64,000 nucleotides of DNA, taken from Acinetobacter sp. ANC 7912 (lineage in GTDB: Bacteria > Pseudomonadota > Gammaproteobacteria > Pseudomonadales > Moraxellaceae). The stretch lies in assembly GCF_039862785.1 (NCBI RefSeq), contig NZ_CP156795.1, forward strand, positions 1,178,001 to 1,242,000, read 5' to 3'. Below, one piece after another: positions 27,375 to 37,488 of this stretch; the first letter of the stretch is position 1, and each line of letters opens with the position of its first letter. The notes below the pieces were generated by a model. It was not told where the DNA came from, did not search any database, and was given only the letters and a program-made list of their open reading frames with translations. The position numbers were made by a program, and so were the translations under genes.

Positions 27375-28376
27375 ATGTTGTATTCTCTAGCCCGCCCTTT
27401 GTTGTTTTCTTTAGCACCAGAGCGTGCACATGAGCTGACACTATCACTGTTGAAATCTTCCCATGCCATGGGGATGATGCGTCAAAATGTTGCTTCTAAA
27501 CCAGTGACCTGTATGGGAATTGAATTCCCGAATCCGGTTGGTTTGGCAGCAGGTTTGGACAAAAATGGTGCCTATATTGATGCCCTTGCCAGTCAGGGTT
27601 TTGGTTTTATTGAAATTGGTACCGTGACTCCGCATCCTCAACCTGGCAATCCACAACCGCGTTTATTTCGTCTGCCTCAGGCTAAAGCCATTATTAACCG
27701 TATGGGTTTCAATAATGATGGTGTGGATCAATTGATTGAAAACGTCAAAGCGGCAAAATTCAAAGGTGTTCTTGGGATTAATATCGGCAAAAATGCGACG
27801 ACTCCCGTTGAAAATGCCGCTGACGACTATTTGATCTGTCTGGAAAAGGTTTATAATTACGCTTCCTATATTACTGTTAATATTTCCTCTCCCAACACAA
27901 AAAACCTGCGTAGCTTGCAAAGTGGTGATGCGCTCACCCAGTTGCTGGAAACGCTCAAAAACCGTCAGCTTGAGCTTGCTCAAGAAAACCAGCATTATGT
28001 ACCTCTGGTACTTAAAGTTGCGCCAGACCTAGAAGCTGAAGATATTGCATTCATTGCCCAGCAATTAATGCAATATAAAATTGACGGTCTGATTGTGACC
28101 AATACAACCTTGTCCCGTGAAGGTGTAGAAGGTCTGGAACACGCTGAAGAAGCTGGCGGTCTGTCTGGTGCGCCAGTATTTGAGAAAAGTACAGCTTGCT
28201 TGAAAGCGTTTGCAGACATTCTGCAAGGGCAGATTCCATTGATTGGTGTGGGTGGTATTCTTTCCGGTGCCGATGCTGCTGCCAAAAAGCAGGCGGGTGC
28301 TACCCTTGTACAAGTCTATTCTGGCCTCATATATACAGGGCCGAAGCTTGTTAAAGACTGCATTGACGCATTCTGA
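27375..28376 (+). CDS. pyrD: dihydroorotate dehydrogenase (quinone), class 2
   Basis: The 333-aa membrane-associated flavoprotein oxidises dihydroorotate to orotate with ubiquinone. The class-2 N-terminal helix ([15 protein letters not shown]) is present, and core motifs are [31 protein letters not shown] with the catalytic Ser region, and GVGGILSG binding FMN phosphate. It is followed after 5 bp by cvpA and then purF, a grouping that joins pyrimidine and purine synthesis on one strand. Confidence 0.96.
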   Translation: MLYSLARPLLFSLAPERAHELTLSLLKSSHAMGMMRQNVASKPVTCMGIEFPNPVGLAAGLDKNGAYIDALASQGFGFIEIGTVTPHPQPGNPQPRLFRLPQAKAIINRMGFNNDGVDQLIENVKAAKFKGVLGINIGKNATTPVENAADDYLICLEKVYNYASYITVNISSPNTKNLRSLQSGDALTQLLETLKNRQLELAQENQHYVPLVLKVAPDLEAEDIAFIAQQLMQYKIDGLIVTNTTLSREGVEGLEHAEEAGGLSGAPVFEKSTACLKAFADILQGQIPLIGVGGILSGADAAAKKQAGATLVQVYSGLIYTGPKLVKDCIDAF

Positions 28377-28381
28377 ATTCC

Positions 28382-28963
28382 ATGACCGCCATTGACATCT
28401 TTTTACTGATCATCTTGCTCATTGGAGGGCTAAACGGTTTGCGTCAAGGATTGATTAAAGCCTTTGCGAACTTAGCGGGATGGATTTTTGCACTGATTGT
28501 TGCTGCGAAATATTCGACGCTACTTGCGCCCTCCATGGTCTCTCTCAGTACAGATCCAGTAGTACAGAAGATTGCAGCATTTGCTTTCATCGTCCTGATG
28601 ATTGTGGTGCTGACCTGGATTGTGACCTATTTGCTCAACCGTATCTTAAAGACCCTGAAACTGGGGCCTTTAAACCGTCTGGCCGGTGGTGTCTTTGGTA
28701 GTCTGAAAGGCCTGTTGATCATTTTGATTACCATGCAGGGCATTGGTCCATGGGTAGAAAGTTCGCCGCACTGGAAACAGTCGAAAATGGTTCAGACTTT
28801 TCTGCCGTATGCGCCGTGGGCGACTCAGTTGTCCAAGGATGCTACAAACGGAGCCTTACAACATATCAAGTCTGAAGATTCAAGCCAGTCTTCAGATGCA
28901 TCAGCTGGGCATCCTGTCAAAGGAAAGTCCTCGGCTGAATCTACAAATAATCCTTTTTATTAA
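28382..28963 (+). CDS. cvpA: CvpA-family inner-membrane protein
   Basis: The 193-aa protein has four predicted membrane segments. The typical N-terminal block is IDIFLLIILLIGGLNGLRQG. The C-terminal tail from residue 160 is Ser-rich and hydrophilic, which is variable in the family. CvpA is linked to colicin V export and envelope stress, and is usually found directly upstream of purF as here (24-bp gap). Confidence 0.92.
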   Translation: MTAIDIFLLIILLIGGLNGLRQGLIKAFANLAGWIFALIVAAKYSTLLAPSMVSLSTDPVVQKIAAFAFIVLMIVVLTWIVTYLLNRILKTLKLGPLNRLAGGVFGSLKGLLIILITMQGIGPWVESSPHWKQSKMVQTFLPYAPWATQLSKDATNGALQHIKSEDSSQSSDASAGHPVKGKSSAESTNNPFY

Positions 28964-28987
28964 TCCTAGCTTGTCTGCGAGGTTGCT

Positions 28988-30523
28988 ATGTGTGGAGTGG
29001 TTGGTATAGCTGGTAAATCACCTGTTAACCAAATGTTGTTTGATGCATTAACGATGTTACAACATCGTGGACAGGATGCAGCTGGGATTGTGACATGTCA
29101 GGAAGGCCGCCTGTTCCTACGTAAAGATGTTGGTATGGTTCGTGATGTATTCCATACCCGTCATATGCGTGCATTACAAGGTAATTACGGTATTGGCCAT
29201 GTGCGTTACCCAACTGCGGGTACTTCAAGCAGTGCCGAAGCTCAGCCGTTCTATGTCAACTCACCGTACGGTATTACACTGGCGCATAACGGTAACTTGA
29301 CCAATGCTGAAGAAATTCATGATGACCTATTCAAGACTGACCTGCGTCACATGAACACCGATTCTGACTCTGAAGTATTGCTGAACGTATTAGCACACGA
29401 ACTGCAAAAACGCGGCAAACTGGTACCGACTTCTGAGGATATTTTCCATGCAGTCACCCGCGTACATGAACGCTGCAAAGGTGGTTATGCCGTGGTTGCC
29501 ATGATTACTGGTCAAGGTCTGGTAGGCTTCCGTGATCCAAATGGGATTCGTCCATTGATCTACGGTTCTCGTGAAACTGAACAGGGCATGGAATATATCA
29601 TTGCGTCCGAATCGGTTGCGATTACCGCGCTAGGCTTTAAAGTTGAACGTGATATCGAGCCAGGTGAAGCGGTATTTATCGACTCAAACGGTAACTTCTT
29701 CACTAAGCAATGTGCTGCAAATCCACAATATCGTCCATGTATCTTTGAATATGTGTATTTCGCGCGCCCAGATGCCACCATTGACGGTATTTCAGTCTAT
29801 AAAGCCCGTCTGAAAATGGGTGAGAAACTGGCGCAAAAAATCCTGCGTGAGTGGGGTGATGAACATGATATCGATGTGGTAATTCCAATTCCGGATACTT
29901 CACGTACTTCTGCACTGGAACTAGCCAATACCTTAGGCGTGAAATTCCGTGAAGGTTTCATGAAAAACCGTTATATTGGCCGTACCTTTATTATGCCAGG
30001 TCAGCAACTGCGTAAAAAATCAGTACGCCAGAAACTGAACCCGGTTGAGCTGGAATTCCAGGGCAAAAATGTCCTTCTTGTTGATGACTCGATTGTGCGT
30101 GGTACCACTTGTAACGAAATCATCCAGATGGCGCGTGATGCCGGCGCGAAAAAAGTATTCTTCGCTTCTGCTGCGCCAATGGTGAAATATCCAAACGTGT
30201 ACGGTATTGATATGCCAGCGAAATCTGAGCTGATCGCATCTGAACGCAGCGTAGAAGAAATTCGTGAAATCATCGGTGCTGACCGTCTGATTTTCCAAGA
30301 TCTGGAAGACCTGAAAGATGCCGTACGTACCAAGAAAGTGCCACATCTGCGTGAGTTTGACTGTTCGGTATTTGATGGTATCTATGTGGCAGGTAGCATT
30401 GATGAACAATATCTGAACGATCTTGAGCAGAAGCGTAATGATGGTGCAAAAAAAGGTGACAAGTTTATCGATGTGAATATCGATGCGGCTTCGGTTGACC
30501 TGAGCGGTGTACGTGAAGTCTAA
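28988..30523 (+). CDS. purF: amidophosphoribosyltransferase
   Basis: The 511-aa enzyme catalyses the first committed step of purine synthesis, making phosphoribosylamine from PRPP and glutamine. After Met removal, Cys1 (MCGVVGIAG) is the glutaminase nucleophile. The N-terminal half is the Ntn glutaminase domain ([17 protein letters not shown]), and the C-terminal half carries the PRPP loop [13 protein letters not shown]. It needs no propeptide. A terminator lies just after the stop. Confidence 0.97.
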   Translation: MCGVVGIAGKSPVNQMLFDALTMLQHRGQDAAGIVTCQEGRLFLRKDVGMVRDVFHTRHMRALQGNYGIGHVRYPTAGTSSSAEAQPFYVNSPYGITLAHNGNLTNAEEIHDDLFKTDLRHMNTDSDSEVLLNVLAHELQKRGKLVPTSEDIFHAVTRVHERCKGGYAVVAMITGQGLVGFRDPNGIRPLIYGSRETEQGMEYIIASESVAITALGFKVERDIEPGEAVFIDSNGNFFTKQCAANPQYRPCIFEYVYFARPDATIDGISVYKARLKMGEKLAQKILREWGDEHDIDVVIPIPDTSRTSALELANTLGVKFREGFMKNRYIGRTFIMPGQQLRKKSVRQKLNPVELEFQGKNVLLVDDSIVRGTTCNEIIQMARDAGAKKVFFASAAPMVKYPNVYGIDMPAKSELIASERSVEEIREIIGADRLIFQDLEDLKDAVRTKKVPHLREFDCSVFDGIYVAGSIDEQYLNDLEQKRNDGAKKGDKFIDVNIDAASVDLSGVREV

Positions 30524-30537
30524 GCTGCTAAATTCAT

Positions 30538-30566
30538 GAAAAAAGCGGGAATTTCCCGCTTTTTTC
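30538..30566 (+). terminator. terminator of the pyrD-cvpA-purF operon
   Basis: AAAAAAGCGGGAATTTCCCGCTTTTTTC has an 11-pair stem with a T run. Confidence 0.9.
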
Positions 30567-30614
30567 ATTTATGATGGGGCCAAAGCTAAAAAACAATGTG
30601 ATCAGGGTGAGGCA

Positions 30615-32504
30615 TTGAGCAGCGTAGGATACGTGTTTGTTAAAAATAAAAATATGTTATGGCCAGCCAGTTTCTGTTTGCTTGCTGTACTACTAACCAT
30701 TTTCATCATCAATACGGTGGTGGGCTTATTTGTTTTTTATCTTGATCCTACCCAATCGATTTACTGGCATTTCCTGAGTCCCTATCTGATTACCCTGGTC
30801 AGCCTGATTATGGCAATCTCGGTAATCTATGAGTTTTATGTATTTCGTGCTGGGGGCTATTCCTTAGCCCGGCAGATGGGAGCACGTCGTCTTAGCTTAA
30901 TTGAAAGTGTGCCTGAAGAAAGTGCTGCCCTGAAAATTACCGAACAGTTAGCAGATACTTTTTTGATTGAGACACCGGCAGTCTATGTGTTACCAGATGA
31001 AGTCGGGGTAAATGCGCTGACGGCAGGTTTTAATCCAAGTAATACTGCGATTATTCTGACTTGGGGAGCCTTGCAGAATCTGGATGAGCTTGAACTGTAT
31101 GGGCTGCTCAGTCATGAATTTAACAAGATTCTGTCTGGTGAAGCTGCTGAAAATACCCGGTTAAAAATCTTATATAGCAGCTTGACCACCTTTAGTCAGT
31201 GGGGCAGCAAGATTGCCAAAAAAGGCTTCTATCGTCTTGGCCAGCCTGCTGAGAACAAGTTTGAAACGCTTTATGTTTCGATTGGTGCGGTTATCTGGCT
31301 GATTGGGAGTCTCGGTGTTTTAATTAGCCGGTTTATCAAGTTTATTTCCTTGGGTGGGCGTACTTATAAAAATGACAAGAAAACCCGTCGGCTGATTCAG
31401 AATGATGCCAACGTGCAAACGCTGCTACGGATTTATGTACACCATTCCGGCTCGCAGATTCATAGTGAATATGCTGAATCCATTTCACATATGTGTTTTG
31501 CCAACTCATTAAGTCCACAAAACTGGTTGAATATCCATCCGAGTATTGAAAAACGGATTTATGAGCTTAATCCATCGCTGATCCAAGACCTGCAGCTGGA
31601 AAACCTGAAAAAGCTCAAGAATCAGCCTTTATTTAGCCTATTCCGTTCCCTGGAAGAAGTTGCAGTCAATAATGTTTCCACTTGGAGTTCGCCGCAGCCA
31701 TTGCCATTATTGCGTCTGTCTCCCATCAGTTTTGCCTTGAAAGATGCGATCAAGCCACTAAATCCTGAAAACCGGGCCAATACCCCACGCCCGGAACTGA
31801 TCGCACGCGCCTTACAAACCGCAACTGGTTCACGAGAAGTCATGGTGGCGATTCTGATGATCCGCCAATATCGTGAATTTATCCCGACTGAAGCAGAAGT
31901 TAGCCGCGCGATTGTTGATTCCTTATTAAATTTGGATGGGCGAGTACATATCTCGATTTTTCGTCAGGCAGTAAAAAATATTGGGGGTATGCCAACCACC
32001 GTAGCACGCCAGTTTGCGATGAAACTGGCGCGGATCATTCAGGAAGATGGTGAAATTGGTTTGCTGGATGCCTTGTTGTTGGAATGTGTTAAATATGAAT
32101 TAAACCTGCTACCGGCACATACCCCAACGGCACTGGAAGAAGTGAAACCGCAAATTGTACGTTTGATTGATGCCTTGTTGCACGTGCAGCAGATCAACAG
32201 TGGTAACCAGCTGGAAGTACGCGAGCGGATTTTAAAACGTATTCTGACTCAGAAAGAACTGGAAATGTATGCTGAGATTTCAGATGAACCGATTGATCTG
32301 GCAGAGATTCTGAATGATATTTCTGGACTCTTGCTGCGGGATCGTCTCAGTATTTTAGGGGTTGCTGAAGTCTGTCTGTGGAGTGACCGGATTATCACCC
32401 AGGATGAGTTTGATGTGATGGAGTTATTGTACTGGCGTCTTGGTTTTGAAACGGATGAAATCATTGACCAGATGCAGAAAAAGAATAGTATTATGATTAT
32501 TTAG
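30615..32504 (+). CDS. M48-type membrane pseudoprotease with a TerB-like C-terminal region
   Basis: The 629-aa protein has two N-terminal membrane segments (about 16-40 and 54-74), an M48-like domain, another segment near 225-240 and a long helical C-terminal half. In the active-site helix the HExxH motif is broken: it reads HEFNK (167-171) where relatives read HEFSH. The downstream zinc Glu lies in SGEAAEN, so one metal ligand is replaced by Lys. The last 100 residues resemble a TerB/DjlA helical fold (AEVCLWSDRIITQDEFDVMELLY). It probably starts at TTG 30615 behind AGGGTGAGG; GTG 30633 and ATG 30654 are alternatives. The role is unknown, perhaps scaffold or sensor. Confidence 0.75.
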   Translation: MSSVGYVFVKNKNMLWPASFCLLAVLLTIFIINTVVGLFVFYLDPTQSIYWHFLSPYLITLVSLIMAISVIYEFYVFRAGGYSLARQMGARRLSLIESVPEESAALKITEQLADTFLIETPAVYVLPDEVGVNALTAGFNPSNTAIILTWGALQNLDELELYGLLSHEFNKILSGEAAENTRLKILYSSLTTFSQWGSKIAKKGFYRLGQPAENKFETLYVSIGAVIWLIGSLGVLISRFIKFISLGGRTYKNDKKTRRLIQNDANVQTLLRIYVHHSGSQIHSEYAESISHMCFANSLSPQNWLNIHPSIEKRIYELNPSLIQDLQLENLKKLKNQPLFSLFRSLEEVAVNNVSTWSSPQPLPLLRLSPISFALKDAIKPLNPENRANTPRPELIARALQTATGSREVMVAILMIRQYREFIPTEAEVSRAIVDSLLNLDGRVHISIFRQAVKNIGGMPTTVARQFAMKLARIIQEDGEIGLLDALLLECVKYELNLLPAHTPTALEEVKPQIVRLIDALLHVQQINSGNQLEVRERILKRILTQKELEMYAEISDEPIDLAEILNDISGLLLRDRLSILGVAEVCLWSDRIITQDEFDVMELLYWRLGFETDEIIDQMQKKNSIMII

Positions 32505-32702
32505 TGGTCAGTTTGTATTCAGCTCTAAATTGCTGGATGATGTTTTAAGGCCCTTGGTGACATATAAAAATTTAGTGAAAATGATTTATTTTGAGATCAT
32601 CTAATTGTTCAGTGACAAATATCAGAAAACGACTTAAAAAGTTCGGCAAGAGAGTGGGAATCCCGCTAAAATATTCGACCTGAAAATGGTGATGAAGAAA
32701 AG

Positions 32703-33347
32703 ATGATTGGGCATCAGCGAGACATACTGGCAACATTAGGAATTGATATCTGGATTCCTCGGGCAGAGCCGTGTCAGCCGCACCAGCCAGCCATCTGGCG
32801 AGATCAGGCCCAGCCCGAAGTCATCAGTGAAATTATCTTGCCTGAGCTAAAGGCTAAATCTGTACCCGATAGTATCCCTCTAGAAAATTCTGTACCTACA
32901 CCTGCGCCGGTGGAACAGGTTACTGAGCCGGTTCAACCTGTAGTAGCACAAGGGCAGGAACTGCGTGATCTGGTGCATGTCGAGCCATTTAGCTTACAAG
33001 CCATCAGTCTGGCACATTGCACCCTTGTGATTGATGCCACCACGATAAATGAAGCACAGCAACAGTTATGGGCCAATATCCAGCGTGCGGTATTATGTGA
33101 ATTTTCGGAGCTGAACTGGCCGTTCCCTTGGGATAATGTACAAGATGGTCGTGGTGTGGAAACCTATATTCAGGGTTTCATCGATGCCATGAGTCACGAA
33201 AAAAATATTATTTTCCTGGGTAAAATTCCGCATTATTCCAATAGCAAGATTATTCAACTGGCTTCACTGCAGGAGATGGTGGAGCAGCCGATCCTTAAAA
33301 AACGCCTGTGGCAGTTTATGCAAGGCAAACCTGTCTTAATGGAATAA
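32703..33347 (+). CDS. hypothetical protein, possible DNA polymerase III psi subunit (HolD)-like
   Basis: The 214-aa protein starts with a short helix (HQRDILATLGIDIWIPR, residues 4-20) resembling the chi-binding N terminus of HolD, then has a Pro/Glu-rich linker (about 30-80) and a compact C-terminal domain containing ALSHCTLV-like and PFPWDN segments. HolD proteins vary a lot in sequence, so this is a tentative call. It lies 6 bp upstream of the 2-hydroxyacid dehydrogenase gene. A TonB-like linker protein is the alternative, but there is no signal peptide or membrane segment. Confidence 0.55.
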   Translation: MIGHQRDILATLGIDIWIPRAEPCQPHQPAIWRDQAQPEVISEIILPELKAKSVPDSIPLENSVPTPAPVEQVTEPVQPVVAQGQELRDLVHVEPFSLQAISLAHCTLVIDATTINEAQQQLWANIQRAVLCEFSELNWPFPWDNVQDGRGVETYIQGFIDAMSHEKNIIFLGKIPHYSNSKIIQLASLQEMVEQPILKKRLWQFMQGKPVLME

Positions 33348-33353
33348 TTACGC

Positions 33354-34322
33354 ATGAAGCAAAAAGTGGTGGTATTTAGTCAAATTCATCCAGAAATCCA
33401 GAACAAACTCGAACAACAATATAATGTCGTTTATATCCAGCCAAAATTAGGCGATATCAATCAACAGATTTTTCAGCATGTCCAGGATGCAGATGCCATG
33501 ATTGGGGCAGGGCGTTTGCTGAATCGTGACAATCTGGCCAGTGCCACCAAACTCAAAATCATCTCCAGTGTTAGTGTCGGTTATGACAACTATGACTTGG
33601 AATATTTAAATGAGAAGAAAATCTATCTCAGCAATACACCGCATGTGCTGACTGAAACCACAGCTGATCTGGCTTTTGCCTTATTAATGGCCGCGGCGCG
33701 TAAAGTCCCGGTATTGGATCAATGGACCAAGCAGGGGCGATGGCAAAGAACTGTGGGTGAAGCACAGTTCAGTATGGATATCTTTGGCAAGACTTTAGGT
33801 ATTATTGGGCTGGGCCATATCGGTGCCGCAATTGCACGACGCGGCTTTTACGGTTTTAACATGAATGTGTTGTATCATAACCGTCGTGAAAAGCTGGAAC
33901 TGGCTCAAAGCCTAAATGCAGAATACTGCAGTTTAAACGAACTGTTGCAACGTTCCGATTTTGTGGTGGTCGCGGTTGATCTGAATGCTGATTCCAACGC
34001 CCTGATTGGCGCTGAACAGCTGGCTCAAATGCAGTCTCATGCCGTATTTGTGAATATTTCACGTGGTTCAGTAGTGGATGAACAGGCCTTGATTCAGGCA
34101 TTAAAGAACCGTCAGATTTTTGCTGCTGGTTTAGATGTCTATCAACAAGAGCCATTGCAGCAGTCTGAACTGTTTACTTTAGATAATGTAGTGACTTTGC
34201 CCCATGTAGGTTCGGCAACGGCGCAAACCCGTAAACGTATGGCAGAACTGGCGTATCAAAATCTGGTGGATGTGCTGGAAGGGCGTGTACCGCGTTATGT
34301 GGTGAATCCACAGTTTCAATAA
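33354..34322 (+). CDS. D-isomer-specific 2-hydroxyacid dehydrogenase (GhrB-like)
   Basis: The 322-aa NAD(P)-dependent enzyme has the N-terminal VGYDNYDLEYL block, the Rossmann motif GLGHIGAAIARRG (about 152-164), the conserved Arg in NISRGSVVDE, and the catalytic Glu and His in VYQQEPL and LPHVGSAT. Relatives reduce glyoxylate, hydroxypyruvate or 2-ketogluconate. It follows the putative HolD gene closely and is followed by the BepA-like gene. Confidence 0.9.
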   Translation: MKQKVVVFSQIHPEIQNKLEQQYNVVYIQPKLGDINQQIFQHVQDADAMIGAGRLLNRDNLASATKLKIISSVSVGYDNYDLEYLNEKKIYLSNTPHVLTETTADLAFALLMAAARKVPVLDQWTKQGRWQRTVGEAQFSMDIFGKTLGIIGLGHIGAAIARRGFYGFNMNVLYHNRREKLELAQSLNAEYCSLNELLQRSDFVVVAVDLNADSNALIGAEQLAQMQSHAVFVNISRGSVVDEQALIQALKNRQIFAAGLDVYQQEPLQQSELFTLDNVVTLPHVGSATAQTRKRMAELAYQNLVDVLEGRVPRYVVNPQFQ

Positions 34323-34408
34323 AATTAAATAACATTTCCTTGCATATATGCCCATTTTTCAATGGTATATTCAGTTGGTTAGGAAAATCGGGCTTAGAGA
34401 ATTATTCA

Positions 34409-35851
34409 TTGAAACGTTTAGTTTTGGCTTGTGGGTTAAGCGCATCGATTGTGGCGGGGCATAGTGCAGCAGAGACTTTTGATCATAGTTCCATCCAGTT
34501 TACGGTACCTGAAATTGGTACCGGTGTTGGGCTGATCGATCAGCAGAAAGAACGCATGATCGGGGAGAAGGTCTATCGTGAGGTACAGCGCCAGCTTCCG
34601 GTGATTGAAAACCCGTGGATGGAAGATCAGCTTTTTTCCGTATTTTCTCATATTCTTAGCCAGACTCAACTGCAGCAACCGATTGGTTTGGTGATTGTTA
34701 ATGATCCACAAATTAATGCTTTCGCAGTTCCGGGCGGACTGTTTGCCCTGAATTTAGGCCTGCTGAATTCTGCCAGAAATATGGATGAAGTGGCGGGAGT
34801 GATGGCGCATGAAATTGCACATGTCACACAACGTCATTACAGTCGATCTCAGGAAGCCTTTAAGGGACAGGGACTATTGGCTTTGGCGGGTATTTTGGTG
34901 GGTGCCTTGGTTGCGTCACAAGCAGATGGGGATGCCGGTGCTGCCGTGATGATGGGTTCGCAAGCCGCATTGATGGATCAGCAGTTATCTTATAGCCGCA
35001 ATCAGGAACGTGAAGCGGATCGAATTGGTATGCAATATATGTATGCTTCTGGCTATAACCCGCAAAGCATGGCCGATTTTTTTGAAGTGATGCATCGTTC
35101 CACCAGCCGTTTAAGCTTTTTGCCGGATTTCTGGTTTACCCATCCATTGACCACTGAACGTATGAGTGAAGCCCGGTTGCGTGCCAACCAGCTACCCAAA
35201 GTAAAAACCAAACTGGCCGATCCAACGTTTGATGTCATTAAATGGTACAGCAAGGTTTTATCCCGTCAGACCACCGAACAGCAGCTGAAATTATTAGCTG
35301 GGCAAAACAATTTTGCTGCTCAATTGGCCTTATGTGCTTATTATCTACAACAAGGTGATGAAGAGAATGCTCAGCAGGCATTGGAACAGGCAAAAAAGCA
35401 TAACCAGATTCATCCATTACTGGTGCTATTTCAGACAGATATTTATCTAGGTAAAAATCAGCTGAATCTGGCTTTAAATAGTGTGCGTTCTGCCGCGACC
35501 ATTATGCCGGAAAACAGGGCCTTGAATTATAAATATGCCGAAGTGCTGATCCGGATGAAACAGACCGATCAGGCCAAAATGCTAGTACAGCGCTTTCTAA
35601 ATGCCAATCCACGTGATTTAAGTGCCTGGCGCTTGATGCTGACAGCCACCAATGCTGAGCCTGCGTCAGATCATAAGGCGGTCAATGTGCTGCGTTATCG
35701 TGCAGAAGTAGAATATTGGTCAGGCAATGAAGAAACTGCGATTAAATCCTTGTTGCACGCGCAGCGGATCAGTAAGGGGAATCAGTCTCTGTCTGCCACT
35801 ATTTCCAAGCGTTTAAAACAGATGCAGCAGGAACGTCAATACGAGATCTGA
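34409..35851 (+). CDS. BepA/YfgC-like periplasmic M48 metalloprotease with TPR domain
   Basis: From TTG 34409 the product is 480 aa with a signal peptide (KRLVLACGLSASIVAGHSAAE). The frame extends upstream to 34340 but encodes residues without signal-peptide character. The intact zinc motif HEIAH is at 134-138, with the third ligand Glu in NQEREADRIG. The C-terminal half is tetratricopeptide repeats (QGDEENAQQALEQAKKH). BepA-type proteins assist assembly or degradation of outer-membrane proteins such as LptD. This provides the active M48 counterpart to the pseudoprotease encoded about 2 kb upstream. Confidence 0.9.
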   Translation: MKRLVLACGLSASIVAGHSAAETFDHSSIQFTVPEIGTGVGLIDQQKERMIGEKVYREVQRQLPVIENPWMEDQLFSVFSHILSQTQLQQPIGLVIVNDPQINAFAVPGGLFALNLGLLNSARNMDEVAGVMAHEIAHVTQRHYSRSQEAFKGQGLLALAGILVGALVASQADGDAGAAVMMGSQAALMDQQLSYSRNQEREADRIGMQYMYASGYNPQSMADFFEVMHRSTSRLSFLPDFWFTHPLTTERMSEARLRANQLPKVKTKLADPTFDVIKWYSKVLSRQTTEQQLKLLAGQNNFAAQLALCAYYLQQGDEENAQQALEQAKKHNQIHPLLVLFQTDIYLGKNQLNLALNSVRSAATIMPENRALNYKYAEVLIRMKQTDQAKMLVQRFLNANPRDLSAWRLMLTATNAEPASDHKAVNVLRYRAEVEYWSGNEETAIKSLLHAQRISKGNQSLSATISKRLKQMQQERQYEI

Positions 35852-35965
35852 TCTTCTTAATATAAGCACCAGATAGATCCTAGTTTATTCGATCTTTGGC
35901 GGCTTTTAATTCGACCTTTCTTATACTATGCTGAGCGGCAAATTGAAGCACATGAGAAAGGGTGA

Positions 35966-36322
35966 ATGAAAAATAGATTATTGTGCCTGTTTTTAGTTTG
36001 GGGAATATCGACGGGGCATGCGGCAAGCTTAAAGGATTATGCGCAGTCGGTTGAAAAAATCAGTACGGATTACCATCAGCAATCCCGGGAATTTTTGCGT
36101 AGCCTTGATCCGCAACAGCAGAATTTGACTGCGGCTCAGCAGTCGGAGTTTTGTAGCATTGTTGGGGGTTATGTGGATCGCTTGCACCAAGCCACCGAAA
36201 AAAACCGTGAAGCACTGGATTTTAAGCTACAGAAAATGACAAGACAGGATATTGTGGATCAGGTGAAAGCTTCAAAAATGATGCAATTGCTGCAAAGCAA
36301 AAATATAAATTGTAATTTGTAA
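35966..36322 (+). CDS. small secreted hypothetical protein
   Basis: The 118-aa precursor has a signal peptide (MKNRLLCLFLVWGISTGHAAS) with likely cleavage after AHAA-type residues near 19. The mature part is helical, rich in Gln and Lys, with two cysteines (EFCS and NCNL). No domain is recognised. The IS30 copy B begins 13 bp after the stop, so any native terminator has been separated from it. Confidence 0.7.
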   Translation: MKNRLLCLFLVWGISTGHAASLKDYAQSVEKISTDYHQQSREFLRSLDPQQQNLTAAQQSEFCSIVGGYVDRLHQATEKNREALDFKLQKMTRQDIVDQVKASKMMQLLQSKNINCNL

Positions 36323-36334
36323 AATATTGGAATT

Positions 36335-37408
36335 CGCAGATTCAAATCCCAAGTGCGACACATTTGTAATTAGTTGAAAAAGTTAGGTGTATTCATAGAA
36401 TCATTAGACTTTTTCAACTCGCAATTGGAAAGCACACAATGAAGAAATACACCCAACTTTCTCAAGATGAAAGATACGAAATTTATGCTACTTTGAAAAG
36501 TAAAAGCTCAATCGCTAACCTTGCTCGGGAGTTAGGGCGTTCACGGTCAACCATCTACCGTGAATTAAAAAGAAATACTGGGCAACGTGGATATAGGGCT
36601 CAACAGGCAGCTAAATTTGCAAGTCAAAGACGGTACCGTCCTTCCTCATCAATGACAGCATTTGCCTTCGCCTATATTGATTATTTAATTGGCTTGGACT
36701 GGTCACCAGAACAAATTTCAGGTGCTTTAACACAACGCGGTTGGCTGGATGTACCTTCACATGAGTGGATTTACCAGTACATTTATCAAGATAAATCAAA
36801 AGGCGGTAAACTCCATCTACACTTAAGGCATCAGAAGAAATATCGAAAACGAGGTTACAAAAACACGGATCGTAGGGGGCAAATCATTGATAAAACAAGT
36901 ATTCACTGTCGAGACCAGGTCATTGATCAACGACAACGTTTAGGAGATTTCGAAGGTGACACGGTGATTGGTAAACATCATAAAGGTGCTTTATTAACCC
37001 TTGTTGATCGAAAGAGCCTGTATGTACATATTGTTCATTTAGGATCAACGAGAGCATCCTCTCAAACGATTACTTGTGCGTTAGATCGTTTACGAATGAG
37101 CCATGCTTATAGTGTGACATTTGATAATGGTAAAGAATTTTCCGAACACAAAAGAATTACTGATGCCGGGATAGAGACGTATTTTGCTGATCCTTACAAG
37201 TCTATTCAGCGAGCTAGAAATGAAAATACGAATGGTTTAATCCGTCAATATCTGCCAAAATCATCATCGTTTGATGACGTGTCAAACGAACAAATAGAGC
37301 AGATAGAATTTGCACTCAACCATCGTCCTAGAAAAACGCTAGGTTGGTATACACCGAGTGAAGTTATGGCTGGTTTTTATACTGTTGCACTTGCCGCTTG
37401 AATCCGCC
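36335..37408 (+). mobile_element. IS30-family element, copy B (ISAba125-like)
   Basis: The 1074-bp element is flanked by the 3-bp duplication ATT (36332-36334 and 37409-37411). It is intact. It lies between the small secreted protein gene and the 3' side of yqeY. Compared with copies A and C, it has GTAATTAG instead of GTAGTTAG in the left end. Confidence 0.95.
36439..37401 (+). CDS. IS30-family transposase, copy B
   Basis: The 320-aa protein is identical in amino-acid sequence to copy C and differs from copy A by one residue (Ser71). Helix-turn-helix and DDE motifs are intact, so it is likely to be active. Its gene reads toward yqeY, which faces it on the other strand. Confidence 0.95.
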   Translation: MKKYTQLSQDERYEIYATLKSKSSIANLARELGRSRSTIYRELKRNTGQRGYRAQQAAKFASQRRYRPSSSMTAFAFAYIDYLIGLDWSPEQISGALTQRGWLDVPSHEWIYQYIYQDKSKGGKLHLHLRHQKKYRKRGYKNTDRRGQIIDKTSIHCRDQVIDQRQRLGDFEGDTVIGKHHKGALLTLVDRKSLYVHIVHLGSTRASSQTITCALDRLRMSHAYSVTFDNGKEFSEHKRITDAGIETYFADPYKSIQRARNENTNGLIRQYLPKSSSFDDVSNEQIEQIEFALNHRPRKTLGWYTPSEVMAGFYTVALAA

Positions 37409-37488
37409 ATTTTTAAGAATTTGTTTGCTGAGAACTGGCTAGAGAGTTAGTCAGTTCAACGCAAAAATAGATTTATTTACAGTAGAAA

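Noticed and set aside
30020..30568. Long antisense open frame (182 codons) in purF
   Set aside because: Opposite strand of a clear purF gene, with no ribosome binding site and no family match; a shadow frame.
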